DNA of 64,000 nucleotides from Ectothiorhodospiraceae bacterium WFHF3C12 (GCA_013519935.1 JACDUA010000018.1:1-64000), one strand, 5' to 3'; shown: positions 48,832-57,575, counted from the first letter of the stretch. The notes: generated from the sequence alone by a model not told the origin. Numbers and translations: made by a program.

Positions 48832-49896
48832 TCAGTCCGGCACGGTGGTGGGCGTTGTCGAGGGAAGGCGCCGGCCGAAGAAGTCGGCATCGTGGGTACG
48901 GCGCCGCCAGGCCGTGGGCGAGACGCCAACCGTTCGCTTGAAGGTTCGGCTGAACGCGGCTTCCGATTCGTAGCCCACCTCCCGCGCGACGGCGGCCAGC
49001 TTGCAATTGCCCTCGGCAAGCAGGCGGGTGGCGAGCTGCATGCGCCAGTTCTTGAGGTACTGGATCGGCGATTGCCGGATCAGCTGAACGAAGCGCTCGT
49101 GCAGCGCCGAGCGCGACAGCCCGGCATGGGCGGATAACAGATCCAGCGTCCAGGGGTGGGCGGGATCACCGTGGATCAGGCTCAGTGCCCGGCCCACGTG
49201 GCGGTCGCGCAGCCCCGCTAGCCAGCCGGTCTGGTTATCGGGCAGGCCGTCCAGGTAGCCGCGCACGACATCCACGAACATCATCTCGCTCATTCTTTCG
49301 AGCACGGCTTCGCCGCCCGGGCGTCGACGTTCGGCCTGCAGTGCGGCCAGCCGGCCGAGCTGGGCGGACCACCGCTGATCCGAGGTTGCAGCCGCCCGCG
49401 CATGGATCATGCGGGGGAGCGCCTCCAGTAGCGGGTTGAACGGGCCGCGATCGCAGCCCAGAAAGCCGCATAGCAGGGTCGCCGTCGTCGTCGCGGCGAG
49501 TTCCCCGGCATCGGAGTCTTCCACGTCGTCCCCGGCATCCTGTTGCACCAGGAAGGGCAGGGGTTGGCGGGCGACGTTGCGGAGCAGTTCGTCGACGTCC
49601 GGCTCCGCACGCATGCCGGGGAGGCTGGACATCACGTGGCGGTCGCCATGGGGGAAGACAACCACGTCCCCGGAGTGCATGCGCACGGGTGGCTCACCCG
49701 TAACGCCCGCCCAGCAGGCCCCCTTGAGCACCAGATGGTACTCCATCAGATGCTCGGACTCCGGCATCAGCAGCGGCCGGATCTCCGCGGACGGCGGGGC
49801 CTCGCTGACCCACGGTCCGGAACACTGAACGTGAAAGAACAAGGCACCGCGCAGACGCACGCAGCGCAGCAGGTCGGACAGCGGATCCCGGCTCAT
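48832..49896 (-). CDS. AraC-family regulator with cupin sensor
   Basis: 354 aa. The N-terminal 200 residues are a cupin-type domain (YHLVLKGACWAGVTGEPPVR, MHSGDVVVFPHGDRHVMSSL), of the cupin_6 kind. The C-terminal domain has the two AraC helix-turn-helices: PWTLDLLSAHAGLSRSALHE with RFVQLIRQSPIQYLKNWRM, and CKLAAVAREVGYESEAAFSR with TFKRTVGVSPTAWRRR. It reads the same way as the methyltransferase but is separated from it by 159 bp. The regulated genes are unknown. Confidence 0.93.
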   Translation of the reverse strand: MSRDPLSDLLRCVRLRGALFFHVQCSGPWVSEAPPSAEIRPLLMPESEHLMEYHLVLKGACWAGVTGEPPVRMHSGDVVVFPHGDRHVMSSLPGMRAEPDVDELLRNVARQPLPFLVQQDAGDDVEDSDAGELAATTTATLLCGFLGCDRGPFNPLLEALPRMIHARAAATSDQRWSAQLGRLAALQAERRRPGGEAVLERMSEMMFVDVVRGYLDGLPDNQTGWLAGLRDRHVGRALSLIHGDPAHPWTLDLLSAHAGLSRSALHERFVQLIRQSPIQYLKNWRMQLATRLLAEGNCKLAAVAREVGYESEAAFSRTFKRTVGVSPTAWRRRTHDADFFGRRLPSTTPTTVPD

Positions 49897-50339
49897 AGGC
49901 TTTCCGTGCCCTCCTTGGGCTCGTCCAGGCTGCAGTATAGGCCAAGGGGGCCTTCCCGGCCCGCGGCGCCAGGGCGGCTCGCCCGACGTCCGCCCGATAC
50001 CGGCCGCGCGCCCAAGTTGCCGTACCGGCCCGCTGGCCGGGCGATGCCCCCACCGTATACCCTAGCCCCCCGCGGAGAAAGCGCGGCTGGCGTGGAATCC
50101 TATAGATCCTGCCGTCCTTGTTGCTGTCCCCCCGACCACGGCCAGGTGCACGTGGGTCCGGTCCAGAGCGATGTCGGTTCCGAAACCGTGGCTCATGGAA
50201 GGCCGGGATGACCCGCGCGGCCACTGCTACACTCGACCCGGTACGTCGACGTCTGGGGTATCGCCCCAGGGCCTGGGCGGCGAGCGTGAGTGCAAAACAA
50301 CAAATGCCCGCACCTAGCGGGCCGAGACGAGGAGAGACC
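49897..50339. other. Divergent intergenic region
   Basis: 443 bp between the AraC gene and the secreted cyclase gene. No coding sequence is recognised. A perfect hairpin GCCCGC-ACCTA-GCGGGC lies at 50306-50322, directly before the cyclase ribosome site (AGGAGAG, 50329-50336), where it could affect translation or transcription. No promoter is assigned. Confidence 0.45.
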
Positions 50340-51296
50340 ATGCGATCAAGAGCTGTTATGGCATTCAGACAACTGATGGTGCCGGCCCTGGCTGTCGCCA
50401 TGGGCGCCGCGGTGGCCCAGGACGAGACGGCCGTGCCGGAGTCCCCCTGGGGGCCGGACGACCAGATCGGCGCCGCCAACTACCTCTCGGCAGAGAAGGT
50501 GCTGGAGGCCGCCGAGCTCATCGAGACGGGCAAGACCTATTCCCTCGGCGTCGAGCTCAACCGGGATTTCCCGGCTTACGGCACCCGTTTCTTCGACATC
50601 ACGGTGGTGGAGTCCGTGCCGGGCGGGAGCACCGTGGGCCCCAACAAGCTCACCGCCAATGACGACGTACTCCACACCTGGGTGGGCATCGGCAGCCAGA
50701 TTGATGGCTTCGGTCACATCGGCATCGATCACGTCCACTACAACAACAACCACGCCGCGGAGATCATCGACACCAGCGGTCTCAAGCGGTTGGGACTGGA
50801 GAACCTGCCGCCCATCGTCACGCGGGGCGTGCTGCTGGACATGACCGAGCACTTCGGCAAGGACATGCTCGGCGAGGGTACGGCCTTCAACAGCGCGGAG
50901 ATCAAGGCCGCCGCGCAGGCGCAGGGCGTGGAGATCCGTGAGGGTGACGTGGTGCTGTTCCATACCGGCTGGCTGAACCTGGTGGGTGAGGACAACAAGC
51001 GCTTCGCCCAGGCCGAGCCCGGACTCGGCGTGGATGGTGCCGAGTACCTGGCCCAGCAGGGCGTCGTGGCCGTTGGGGCCGACACCTGGGGGCTGGAAGT
51101 CATCCCCTTCGAGGAGAATCGCGGTCCCTACGAAGTCCACCAGACACTGCTGGCCAAGCACGGCGTCTACATCCTGGAGAACATGGATACCCGCGAGCTC
51201 GCCGGGGACGGTGTCAGCGAGTTCCTGTTCGTTCTGGGCCAGCCCAAGGTGAAGGGTTCCGTGCAGATGATCGTTAATCCGGTCGCCATTCGTTGA
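50340..51296 (+). CDS. Secreted cyclase-family (kynurenine formamidase-like) hydrolase
   Basis: 318 aa from the ATG at 50340 after AGGAGAG. A signal peptide ends near AAVAQ (residues about 22-27). The cyclase-family layout follows: IGAANYLSAEKVLEAAELI, GKTYSLGVELNRDFPAYGTR, the metal-binding region QIDGFGHIGIDHVHYNNNH in place of the canonical HxGTHxDxPxH, and IREGDVVLFHTGW. This altered His motif occurs in a secreted subgroup of unknown substrate. The gene is not next to tryptophan-catabolism genes, so kynurenine formamidase activity is not supported. Confidence 0.88.
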   Translation: MRSRAVMAFRQLMVPALAVAMGAAVAQDETAVPESPWGPDDQIGAANYLSAEKVLEAAELIETGKTYSLGVELNRDFPAYGTRFFDITVVESVPGGSTVGPNKLTANDDVLHTWVGIGSQIDGFGHIGIDHVHYNNNHAAEIIDTSGLKRLGLENLPPIVTRGVLLDMTEHFGKDMLGEGTAFNSAEIKAAAQAQGVEIREGDVVLFHTGWLNLVGEDNKRFAQAEPGLGVDGAEYLAQQGVVAVGADTWGLEVIPFEENRGPYEVHQTLLAKHGVYILENMDTRELAGDGVSEFLFVLGQPKVKGSVQMIVNPVAIR

Positions 51297-51313
51297 CGTA
51301 AAGCCGCCGCGAG

Positions 51314-51330
51314 CCGCCGCGCCGCGGCGG
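51314..51330 (+). terminator. GC-rich hairpin after the cyclase gene
   Basis: CCGCCGC-GCC-GCGGCGG, 18 bp beyond the stop. It is followed by only two T residues, so it is a weak candidate terminator. Confidence 0.4.
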
Positions 51331-51514
51331 TTCCATCCCTCGTGCCCGGCGGATCAGACCGCGGCGCCATGCCGGCGCCGCCGGGCTCCCAGGCTGGAAT
51401 CAGTCAGCCATTCAAGGTGCCATAGACGACGTACATCGCCGCGTCCACGTCTTGTGCACCGGGCATGGTGGCCGAATATCGGACGACACGAGCCGACCGA
51501 GTGGAGGATGTGAC

Positions 51515-52231
51515 ATGGACGAGAGCAAGGTGGGTGTCGTCATCGGCGCCGGGCCGGGGCTGGGCGCGGCGGTGGCGGAACGTTTCGCACGCGGCGGCTA
51601 TCACATGATTGTCTCCAGCCGCCGCGGGGACAACTGCGAGGCCGTGGCGCGTCGTATCAGGGAAGGCGGCGGCCGTGCCGATGCCGTCGCCGCCGACGCG
51701 ACGGATCCGGCGGCGGTTCAGGCGTTGTTCGACCAGGTCCTGACCGGAGCGGGGCGGCCGTCGGTGGTGGTGTTCAATGCCGGCGCCTTCGAGCCGAACC
51801 GGGTCACGGATATCGACCCCGATGATTTCGAGCGCTGCTGGCGGGTGGGCTGCCTGGGCGGGTTTCTCGTCGGTCAGCGTGCGGCGCAGTCCATGCAGGC
51901 GTCCGGTGGGGGCACCATCATATTCACCGGCGCCACCGCCAGCCTTAGAGGCGGCGCGGGCTTCGCGAATCTCGCCGTGGGCAAGTTCGGTCTCCGGGCG
52001 CTGGCTCAGAGCATGGCGCGGGAGCTGGCGCCGGAGAACATTCATGTCGCCCACGTGATTATCGACGGGCAGATCCTTTCCGAGGACCGCCGTCACCTTC
52101 AGGATGAGCGTGGTCCGGATGCGTTGCTCGATCCGGCGGCGATCGCCGAGCAGTACTATCAGCTCCACTGTCAGCACCGTAGTGCCTGGACCCACGAACT
52201 GGATCTCCGTCCCTGGGTCGAGAAGTTCTGA
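51515..52231 (+). CDS. Atypical short-chain dehydrogenase/reductase
   Basis: 238 aa from the ATG at 51515, after GGAGG. The Rossmann motif GAGPGLG, the NAG (VVVFNAGAFEP) and a conserved Lys157 are present. The usual catalytic Tyr of YxxxK is replaced by Leu153 (ANLAVGKFGLRALAQSMARE) and the partner Ser position by Ala140. The segment QSMARELAPENIHVAHVIID is typical of a known SDR subgroup that lacks the tyrosine. It may bind NAD(P) without normal catalysis. It precedes the DUF3253/DUF5924 pair by 49 bp. Confidence 0.85.
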   Translation: MDESKVGVVIGAGPGLGAAVAERFARGGYHMIVSSRRGDNCEAVARRIREGGGRADAVAADATDPAAVQALFDQVLTGAGRPSVVVFNAGAFEPNRVTDIDPDDFERCWRVGCLGGFLVGQRAAQSMQASGGGTIIFTGATASLRGGAGFANLAVGKFGLRALAQSMARELAPENIHVAHVIIDGQILSEDRRHLQDERGPDALLDPAAIAEQYYQLHCQHRSAWTHELDLRPWVEKF

Positions 52232-52280
52232 TCGGCACCGGAGCGTACGGAAGCAGTCGCCAACACGCACAAGGCATGCG

Positions 52281-52562
52281 ATGACGGAACGCCAGCAACT
52301 GGAGGACGCCATGCTCGAGCTGCTGGCGCATCGTGGTCCGGGCAGGACCATCTGCCCATCCGAGGCGGCGCGTGCGTGTTCGCCGTCAGGATGGCGGGAG
52401 CTGATGCCCACGGCGCGGGAGGCGACCTGGTCGCTGGCGAACCGCGGGCTCGTTAGCGTTCTGCGACGCGGGAAGCCGGCGCGGCGGAAAACGGCTCGCG
52501 GTCCAATCCGCATCGCGCTCGCTCGCCGCCCGCCGGGTTCCGCGTCGATGCCCGCCCAATGA
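52281..52562 (+). CDS. DUF3253 protein
   Basis: 93 aa from the ATG at 52281. It matches DUF3253: LLAHRGPGRTICPSEAARAC, WRELMPTAREATWSLANRGL and a terminal GPIRIAL. The helical part resembles a small winged-helix DNA- or RNA-binding domain, but no function is established. Its last 4 bp overlap the start of the DUF5924 gene (ATGA), so the two are coupled. Confidence 0.88.
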   Translation: MTERQQLEDAMLELLAHRGPGRTICPSEAARACSPSGWRELMPTAREATWSLANRGLVSVLRRGKPARRKTARGPIRIALARRPPGSASMPAQ

Positions 52563-53623
52563 CTTTCCCGGGCGGCCGCTCCCTGAGCGCGCTATCCGGC
52601 CGGCTGCGTATGCCGGCGTTGCGGGCGCTGGCGCGCCTGCGGCGGTTCCGGGCGCTTTTGCCGGTTGCCTGCTTCGCCCTGGGGGTGGCGAGCTTCCTGC
52701 TGGTCGACCGTCAGGCCCGCCTGGCCGGCTGGCTTGCCGGCGGTATGGTGCTCGGGTGGGTCTGGCTGCTGGGGGAGAACCTCTTTGGCCGGCTGTTGCA
52801 GCGCCTGTTCGGTTACCGGTTTCCGCCCGCGCTGATGCGCTTCGCCGTCCAGGCCGTGCATCAGGAGACGTTCTTCTTCGTGCTGCCGTTCTTCGCCATG
52901 ACCACGACCTGGCTCAGCGGCCAGGCGGTGTTCACCGGTGTCCTCGCCGGCGCGGGGCTGGTGTCGATCGTCGACCCGGTCTACTTTGGCCGACTGGCCC
53001 GCCGCCGCTGGCTGTATCTGCTCTTCCATGCCTTCGCGGTGTTCGCCATCACACTGACGGCGCTGCCGATTCTTCTGGAGCTCAACACCCGTCAGAGTTA
53101 CCTCATCGCGGTGGTTGCCACCCTGGTTTTCGCCATGCCCAGCGTATGGTCGCTGCTGCCGAGCCAGGCCTGGTACCGGTGGGTGCTGCTGCTCTCGGTG
53201 CTCATCGCGTTCGGCGGCGGGCTCTGGCTGCTACGCATCTGGGTGCCGCCGGCAACGCTCTGGCTCACCGAAATGGCGGTCACGCCGGTTCTGAACGTGG
53301 ACCGGCGCGAACCCATCGCCCCGATGAGCACCGTGACGCAGACGACACTTCGCGAGCGTGGGCTCTACGCCTACACGGCGATCCGGGCGCCGCGCGGGCT
53401 CGGCGAGGACGTCTTCCACGTCTGGCACCACGACGGCCGGGTCATTGACCGCATACGGCTGCATATCGAGGGTGGCCGCGAGGCGGGCTACCGTGCCTGG
53501 ACCCACAAGCGTCACTTCCCCGCGGAAGCGGCGGGCCGATGGAAGGTCCAGGTAATCACGGAAGGGGGTCAGCTTATCGGGGTGCTCCGTTTCACGGTCG
53601 AAGCGATGAGCGGTCCCGGTTGA
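52559..53623 (+). CDS. DUF5924/DUF2914 membrane protein
   Basis: 354 aa. About seven hydrophobic helices occupy residues 30-240 (e.g. LLPVACFALGVASFLLVDRQ, GWLAGGMVLGWVWLLGENLF, TFFFVLPFFAMTTTWLSG) and match DUF5924. The C-terminal 110 residues form a DUF2914 beta domain: LYAYTAIRAPRGLGEDVFHV, then WHHDGRVIDRIRLHIEGGRE and GRWKVQVITEGGQLIGVLRF. Such domains are also found on secreted proteins. Function unknown; the gene is coupled to DUF3253. Confidence 0.87.
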   Translation: MTFPGGRSLSALSGRLRMPALRALARLRRFRALLPVACFALGVASFLLVDRQARLAGWLAGGMVLGWVWLLGENLFGRLLQRLFGYRFPPALMRFAVQAVHQETFFFVLPFFAMTTTWLSGQAVFTGVLAGAGLVSIVDPVYFGRLARRRWLYLLFHAFAVFAITLTALPILLELNTRQSYLIAVVATLVFAMPSVWSLLPSQAWYRWVLLLSVLIAFGGGLWLLRIWVPPATLWLTEMAVTPVLNVDRREPIAPMSTVTQTTLRERGLYAYTAIRAPRGLGEDVFHVWHHDGRVIDRIRLHIEGGREAGYRAWTHKRHFPAEAAGRWKVQVITEGGQLIGVLRFTVEAMSGPG

Positions 53624-53740
53624 CCGGGTGTGCGAAGGGATTGATAAGGCGCGGGCGAATGAGAAAAGATAGATTGTCGTAATTGGAGGGCGGTGGGTCG
53701 CTTCGGCACATTGCCCGGGTATGGGCCCCTCGCTAGCGTT

Positions 53741-53768
53741 CGTATATACGTGGTACTACAACAGTACC
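53741..53768. promoter_or_regulatory. Two adjacent dyads upstream of alkB
   Basis: A perfect palindrome CGTATATACG (53741-53750) and the inverted repeat GGTACT-ACAAC-AGTACC (53752-53768) lie 31-58 bp before the alkB start. The A/T-rich core TATATA is unlike the surrounding GC-rich DNA. Together they look like a promoter/operator module for alkane-responsive control; no regulator is encoded next to alkB. Confidence 0.5.
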
Positions 53769-53798
53769 GTTTCGGCGATGCCGAGGAGGAGGTGGGTC

Positions 53799-54974
53799 AT
53801 GGAAGCCCTGAGTATCGAGCAGGCACGCGACTACGATCACAAACGTTACCTCTGGCCGATGGGCTTCGGCATCATCCTGTTGATCGGGGCCCTGACGTCC
53901 GTCGGCCTGTACGCGGGCATGACGTTGTTTCTCTTCAGCGCTCCATTGATTACCTACGGCGTCATCCCGCTGATGGACTGGCTCATTGGCAAGGACAGCG
54001 CGAACCCGCCCGAGGAAGCGCTCGCCGCGCTTGAATCGGACCCCTACTATCGCTGGCTGACCTATATCTACGTCGGCATCGAGCTGGTGTTCTTCGCCTT
54101 TCTCGCGTATGTGGTCGGCACCTTCCAGCTCTCCTGGCTGGAATGGTTCGGGCTGACCTGGACGACGGGCATCCTCACGGGCGTATCCATCAACACCGCC
54201 CATGAGCTCGGGCACAAGAAGCCCCGTCTCGAGCGTTGGCTGGCCATGATCGCCCTGGCGCCGGTGGCATACGGGCATTTTTACGTGGAGCACAACAAGG
54301 GCCACCACCGCAGGGTCGCGACACCTCAGGACCCCGCCAGCGCCCGCATGGGCGAATCATTCTGGCGCTTCCTGCCCCGGACGATGGTGCTCAGCGTCGC
54401 CTCGGCATGGCGCATCGAGAAGGAACGCCTCGCCCGCAAGGGCAAGTGCGCGTTTAGCAGCGACAACGAAGTGCTCCAGGCCTGGGCCATGACCGCGGTG
54501 CTGTGGTTCGCCCTGATGGCGGCTTTCGGTACGCAGCTGCTCCCGTTCCTGGTGCTGCAGGCATTCCTGGGGGCATCCCTGCTGGAGGCGGTCAACTACG
54601 TGGAGCACTACGGGTTGCTGCGCCGGAAGATGGACAACGGGCGTTTCGAGCGGGTCCAGCCGGCTCATTCCTGGAACAACGACCACATCGTCACCAACGT
54701 CTTCCTGTTTCACCTGCAACGCCACTCGGACCATCACGCCCATCCAACCCGGCGCTACCAGGCGCTGAGGCATTTCGACGATGCCCCGGAGCTGCCCACG
54801 GGCTACGCCGGCATGATTCTGCTCGCCTACGTGCCCTGGTTGTGGTTCCGGGTGATGGACCCCAGGGTAGTGCGTCACTACCGGGGCGATATACGCCGTG
54901 CCAACCTGCAACCCGGCCGCGAGGAGAAACTGTTGGCCCGCTATCCAGCGGCGGATGCGGCGGGAGAGGGGTGA
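53799..54974 (+). CDS. alkB: Alkane 1-monooxygenase AlkB
   Basis: 391 aa from the ATG at 53799 (ribosome site GGAGGAGG). The integral-membrane non-haem diiron enzyme shows all histidine boxes: HELGH (135-139), EHNKGHHRR (164-172), the NYVEHYG signature (266-272) and LQRHSDHHAHPTRRY (306-320). Six hydrophobic helices are visible. It hydroxylates medium-chain n-alkanes to 1-alkanols using electrons from rubredoxin. It overlaps the first rubredoxin gene by 1 bp (TGATG) and heads a four-gene electron-transfer operon (alkB, two rubredoxins, reductase). Length is close to that of Pseudomonas and Alcanivorax enzymes. Confidence 0.97.
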   Translation: MEALSIEQARDYDHKRYLWPMGFGIILLIGALTSVGLYAGMTLFLFSAPLITYGVIPLMDWLIGKDSANPPEEALAALESDPYYRWLTYIYVGIELVFFAFLAYVVGTFQLSWLEWFGLTWTTGILTGVSINTAHELGHKKPRLERWLAMIALAPVAYGHFYVEHNKGHHRRVATPQDPASARMGESFWRFLPRTMVLSVASAWRIEKERLARKGKCAFSSDNEVLQAWAMTAVLWFALMAAFGTQLLPFLVLQAFLGASLLEAVNYVEHYGLLRRKMDNGRFERVQPAHSWNNDHIVTNVFLFHLQRHSDHHAHPTRRYQALRHFDDAPELPTGYAGMILLAYVPWLWFRVMDPRVVRHYRGDIRRANLQPGREEKLLARYPAADAAGEG

Positions 54975-55156
54975 TGGCCCGGTATCGATGCGGCGAATGC
55001 GGTTTCGTCTACGACGAGGCGGAAGGCTGCGAACACGAGGGCTTTCCGCCCGGTACCGCCTGGGCGGACATCCCTGACGACTGGGCTTGCCCGGATTGTG
55101 CGGTGGTGGAGAAACCCGAATTCGACCGCCTGGACGACACGACAGTGGAGCATTGA
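54974..55156 (+). CDS. rubA1: Rubredoxin, AlkG1-like
   Basis: 60 aa. The two iron-binding knuckles are CGEC (Cys6, Cys9) and CPDC (Cys39, Cys42), with the invariant GFVYDEAEG and GTAWADIPDDWACPDC. An extra Cys19 and the sequence CAVVEKPEF after the second pair differ from ordinary rubredoxins and are closer to the AlkG1 class (no Gly after the last Cys). That class was reported to be less able to support AlkB in Pseudomonas. It overlaps alkB by 1 bp and directly precedes the second rubredoxin, so both are co-translated. Confidence 0.93.
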   Translation: MARYRCGECGFVYDEAEGCEHEGFPPGTAWADIPDDWACPDCAVVEKPEFDRLDDTTVEH

Positions 55157-55324
55157 ATGAGAAAATGGCAATGCGCGGTCTGCGGCTTCATTTATGACGA
55201 GGCCGAGGGCCTGCCCGAGGAGGGCATCGCGCCGGGCACCCGGTGGGAGGACATCCCGGACGACTGGACCTGTCCGGATTGCGGCGCATCCAAGGACGAT
55301 TTCGAAATGGTTCCCACGGACTGA
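55157..55324 (+). CDS. rubA2: Rubredoxin, AlkG2-like
   Basis: 55 aa, starting immediately after the stop of the first rubredoxin (TGA then ATG). It carries CAVC (Cys6, Cys9) and CPDCG (Cys39, Cys42) with the sequence [12 protein letters not shown], the AlkG2 pattern that supports alkane hydroxylation in Pseudomonas and relatives. It reads [19 protein letters not shown] at its start. It passes electrons from the reductase encoded next to AlkB. Confidence 0.95.
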   Translation: MRKWQCAVCGFIYDEAEGLPEEGIAPGTRWEDIPDDWTCPDCGASKDDFEMVPTD

Positions 55325-55383
55325 TCCGGCCGGATCGGTCCGCCACCTTCACGAGCGTTCCGGTCCAGGGGGATATACAGCCC

Positions 55384-56526
55384 ATGCAACCCATCGTGGT
55401 TATCGGCACCGGCCTCGCCGGCTATGGCGTGGCCCGGGAGTTTCGCAAGCACGACAGGCACACGCCGCTGATCCTGATCACTCGCGACGACGGCGCCAGC
55501 TACTACAAGCCGGATCTGTCCGAGGCGCTGACCAAGGGCAACGCTCCGGAGGATCTGGTGAAAAAGCCCGCCGCGCGGATGGCGGAAGAGCTGGACATCG
55601 AGGTTCGCGCGGACAGCGAAGTCAGCGACATCGACACCGGGGCGCGCACGGTCACGGTCAACGGCGAGGCCCTGGCGTATACGAAGCTGGTCCTGGCCAA
55701 CGGTGCCAGCCAGCTTAGCGTGCCGCTGGGCGGCGATGCCGTGGCGGACGTCCATCACGTCAACAGTCTGGCCGATTATCGTGTATTTCGACGCGATCTG
55801 AATGGCGCCCGGCGTGTGCTGATCATCGGCGCCGGGTTGATCGGCTGCGAGTTTGCCAATGACCTGGCCAACGCGGGTATCGCCGTCGACAGCGTGGATC
55901 CGGTGGACTGGCCGCTGCAGCGTCTTTTGCCGGAGGAAGCCGGTCGGGCGCTGCAGTCCGCCCTGGCCGAGCAGGGCGTGCAGTGGCACCTCGGCGATAC
56001 GGTTTCCTCGGTGGAGCGGGACGGCGATGGCTTCCGGGTCAGCCTCTCCGGCGGCGGCGAGGTGTCGGTGGACCTGGTGCTCTCGGCGGTGGGACTGCGT
56101 CCGAACACGGCGCTCGCCGAGGCGGCGGGACTGCGCACCGCAACAGGCGTGTCGGTGGACCGCCACCTGCGCAGCAGCGATCCCCAGGTATATGCCCTTG
56201 GCGACGTGGCCGAGGTGGAGGGGCAGTTTCTGCCCTTCGTCATGCCGCTGATGAACGCCGCCCGCGCCCTCGGCCGCACGCTCGCCGGCGAGGACACCCC
56301 CGTCCGTTACCCGGTCATGCCGGTGACGGTGAAGACGCCCGCCTGCCCGGTTATCGTCTATCCGCCTCGCGGCGCGGCGGGGCAATGGCAGGTCGCCGGC
56401 GAGGCGCCTTCGCTGGAGGCACGGTACGTAGACGCGGCGGGCAACCTCATAGGCTATGCCCTGACCGGGGAGGCCACGGGCAAGCGGGGCCAGTACATGC
56501 GGGAGGCACCGCCGGTCCTGGGCTAG
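55384..56526 (+). CDS. rubB: Rubredoxin-NAD(+) reductase
   Basis: 380 aa from the ATG at 55384. It is a FAD/NADH-binding pyridine nucleotide-disulfide-type oxidoreductase: IVVIGTGLAGYGVAREFRKH (FAD), VLIIGAGLIGCEFANDLANA (NADH) and the FAD signature VYALGDVAEVEGQFLPFVMP. These match AlkT/RubB enzymes. It reduces rubredoxin with NADH to feed AlkB. Its position 59 bp after rubA2 completes the alkane hydroxylase electron chain. Confidence 0.94.
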   Translation: MQPIVVIGTGLAGYGVAREFRKHDRHTPLILITRDDGASYYKPDLSEALTKGNAPEDLVKKPAARMAEELDIEVRADSEVSDIDTGARTVTVNGEALAYTKLVLANGASQLSVPLGGDAVADVHHVNSLADYRVFRRDLNGARRVLIIGAGLIGCEFANDLANAGIAVDSVDPVDWPLQRLLPEEAGRALQSALAEQGVQWHLGDTVSSVERDGDGFRVSLSGGGEVSVDLVLSAVGLRPNTALAEAAGLRTATGVSVDRHLRSSDPQVYALGDVAEVEGQFLPFVMPLMNAARALGRTLAGEDTPVRYPVMPVTVKTPACPVIVYPPRGAAGQWQVAGEAPSLEARYVDAAGNLIGYALTGEATGKRGQYMREAPPVLG

Positions 56527-56597
56527 GGCGCGCCGCACCATGGCCGCGTACCGCCACGGGCTGGACAGCCGCGGAGGCAAATCGCGACTTCCCGGTG

Positions 56598-57443
56598 TCA
56601 ACCGACCCCGGCGCCCAGCCCCGTCCACGCCAGACTGCGCTCGCGCAATTCCGCGGTCAGGGTGGCGTCCCGGGCAAGCCTGCTCGGCGGCTTGGGCTCG
56701 CAGTTCGCGTAGTACAGGCCGCTCTGGCTGCCCGCCGCTTCGGACACGGCGCAGTATTCCGACGTTCGCGCACCGGCTTCCGGCGACTCCATGAACAGGC
56801 GAATGAGCTGGCGCAAGCCCCACGGCACCTTTCGCCAGACCTCCGTGGCCACCACGCCCGGGTGCAGGGCGTAGGTGGTAACGCCGGAGTCCGCCAGCCG
56901 CTCCGCGAGCTCCCTGGCGTGGAGTACATTGCACAGCTTGCTTACGGCGTACTCCGGTAATCCGGTCAGGCTGCGCGTGGGTCGCTGCAATGCGTCCCAG
57001 TCGACGGTTTCCGCGCTGAAGTGGGCGTCGCTGGCCACGTTGACGATACGTGCCGGCGCCGATTCGTGCAGTCGGTCCAGCAGGAGCTCGGTAAGCAGGA
57101 AGTGGCCCAGGTGATTGACTCCGAAAGTGCGCTCGAAGCCGTTCTCGGTCCTGCCGCGGGCGCCGGCCAGCCCGGCATTGTTGAGCAGCACGTGCAGCGG
57201 CTCGCCGCTCGCCAGGAAGCGCTCCGCCCCGTCCCGGACACTGGCGAGATCGGCCAGGTCCACGGGCAGGAAACGCGCCCGGGCCCCGGTGGCTTCCAGT
57301 TCGGCCAGCAGCGGCTCGTGCCGCTCCTGCGAACGGCCGGCCAGGTGCAGCGTAACGCCGCTGTCCGCCAGTGCCAGGGCTGTCGCCCTGCCGATGCCGG
57401 AGCTCGCGCCAGTAATCAGTATGGAGAGCGATTCCCTGCCCAT
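56598..57443 (-). CDS. Short-chain dehydrogenase/reductase (retinol dehydrogenase-like)
   Basis: 281 aa from the ATG at 57443 (ribosome site GAGGAT); the open frame to 57578 lacks a start site. Full SDR motifs: ILITGASSGIGRATALALAD, LLNNAGLAGARG, SSDAHFSAET-region Ser, and the catalytic YAVSK (PEYAVSKLCNVLHAREL). The order and the long C-terminal part match the eukaryotic-like retinol dehydrogenase/WWOX-type SDRs found in bacteria. It could oxidise alcohols from alkane metabolism, but this is only context. It is convergent with the rubredoxin reductase gene. Confidence 0.9.
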   Translation of the reverse strand: MGRESLSILITGASSGIGRATALALADSGVTLHLAGRSQERHEPLLAELEATGARARFLPVDLADLASVRDGAERFLASGEPLHVLLNNAGLAGARGRTENGFERTFGVNHLGHFLLTELLLDRLHESAPARIVNVASDAHFSAETVDWDALQRPTRSLTGLPEYAVSKLCNVLHARELAERLADSGVTTYALHPGVVATEVWRKVPWGLRQLIRLFMESPEAGARTSEYCAVSEAAGSQSGLYYANCEPKPPSRLARDATLTAELRERSLAWTGLGAGVG

Positions 57444-57552
57444 GTTGATCCTCGACGCCGAAGGCGCGGCTGTGAAGCCGGCGCACCCGCCGCTCACGGC
57501 TGAACGTGCCCGTACGGGCAGTCTGCAATGCCCCGCCCGGCGTTGACAAGAA

Positions 57553-57575
57553 AGGCGGAGGCACAGCCCCCGCCT
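57553..57575 (-). terminator. Terminator of the secreted protein gene
   Basis: A near-perfect 10-bp stem, AGGCGG-A-GGC / GCC-C-CCGCCT, with an ACA loop. On the minus strand it is followed by TTTCTTGT. It lies 19 bp past the stop of the gene at 57595. Confidence 0.65.

Noticed and set aside
55192-57564. A 790-codon minus-strand open frame
   Set aside because: Antisense to the second rubredoxin and the rubredoxin reductase; its composition is dominated by Arg, Gly and Ala with no domain.
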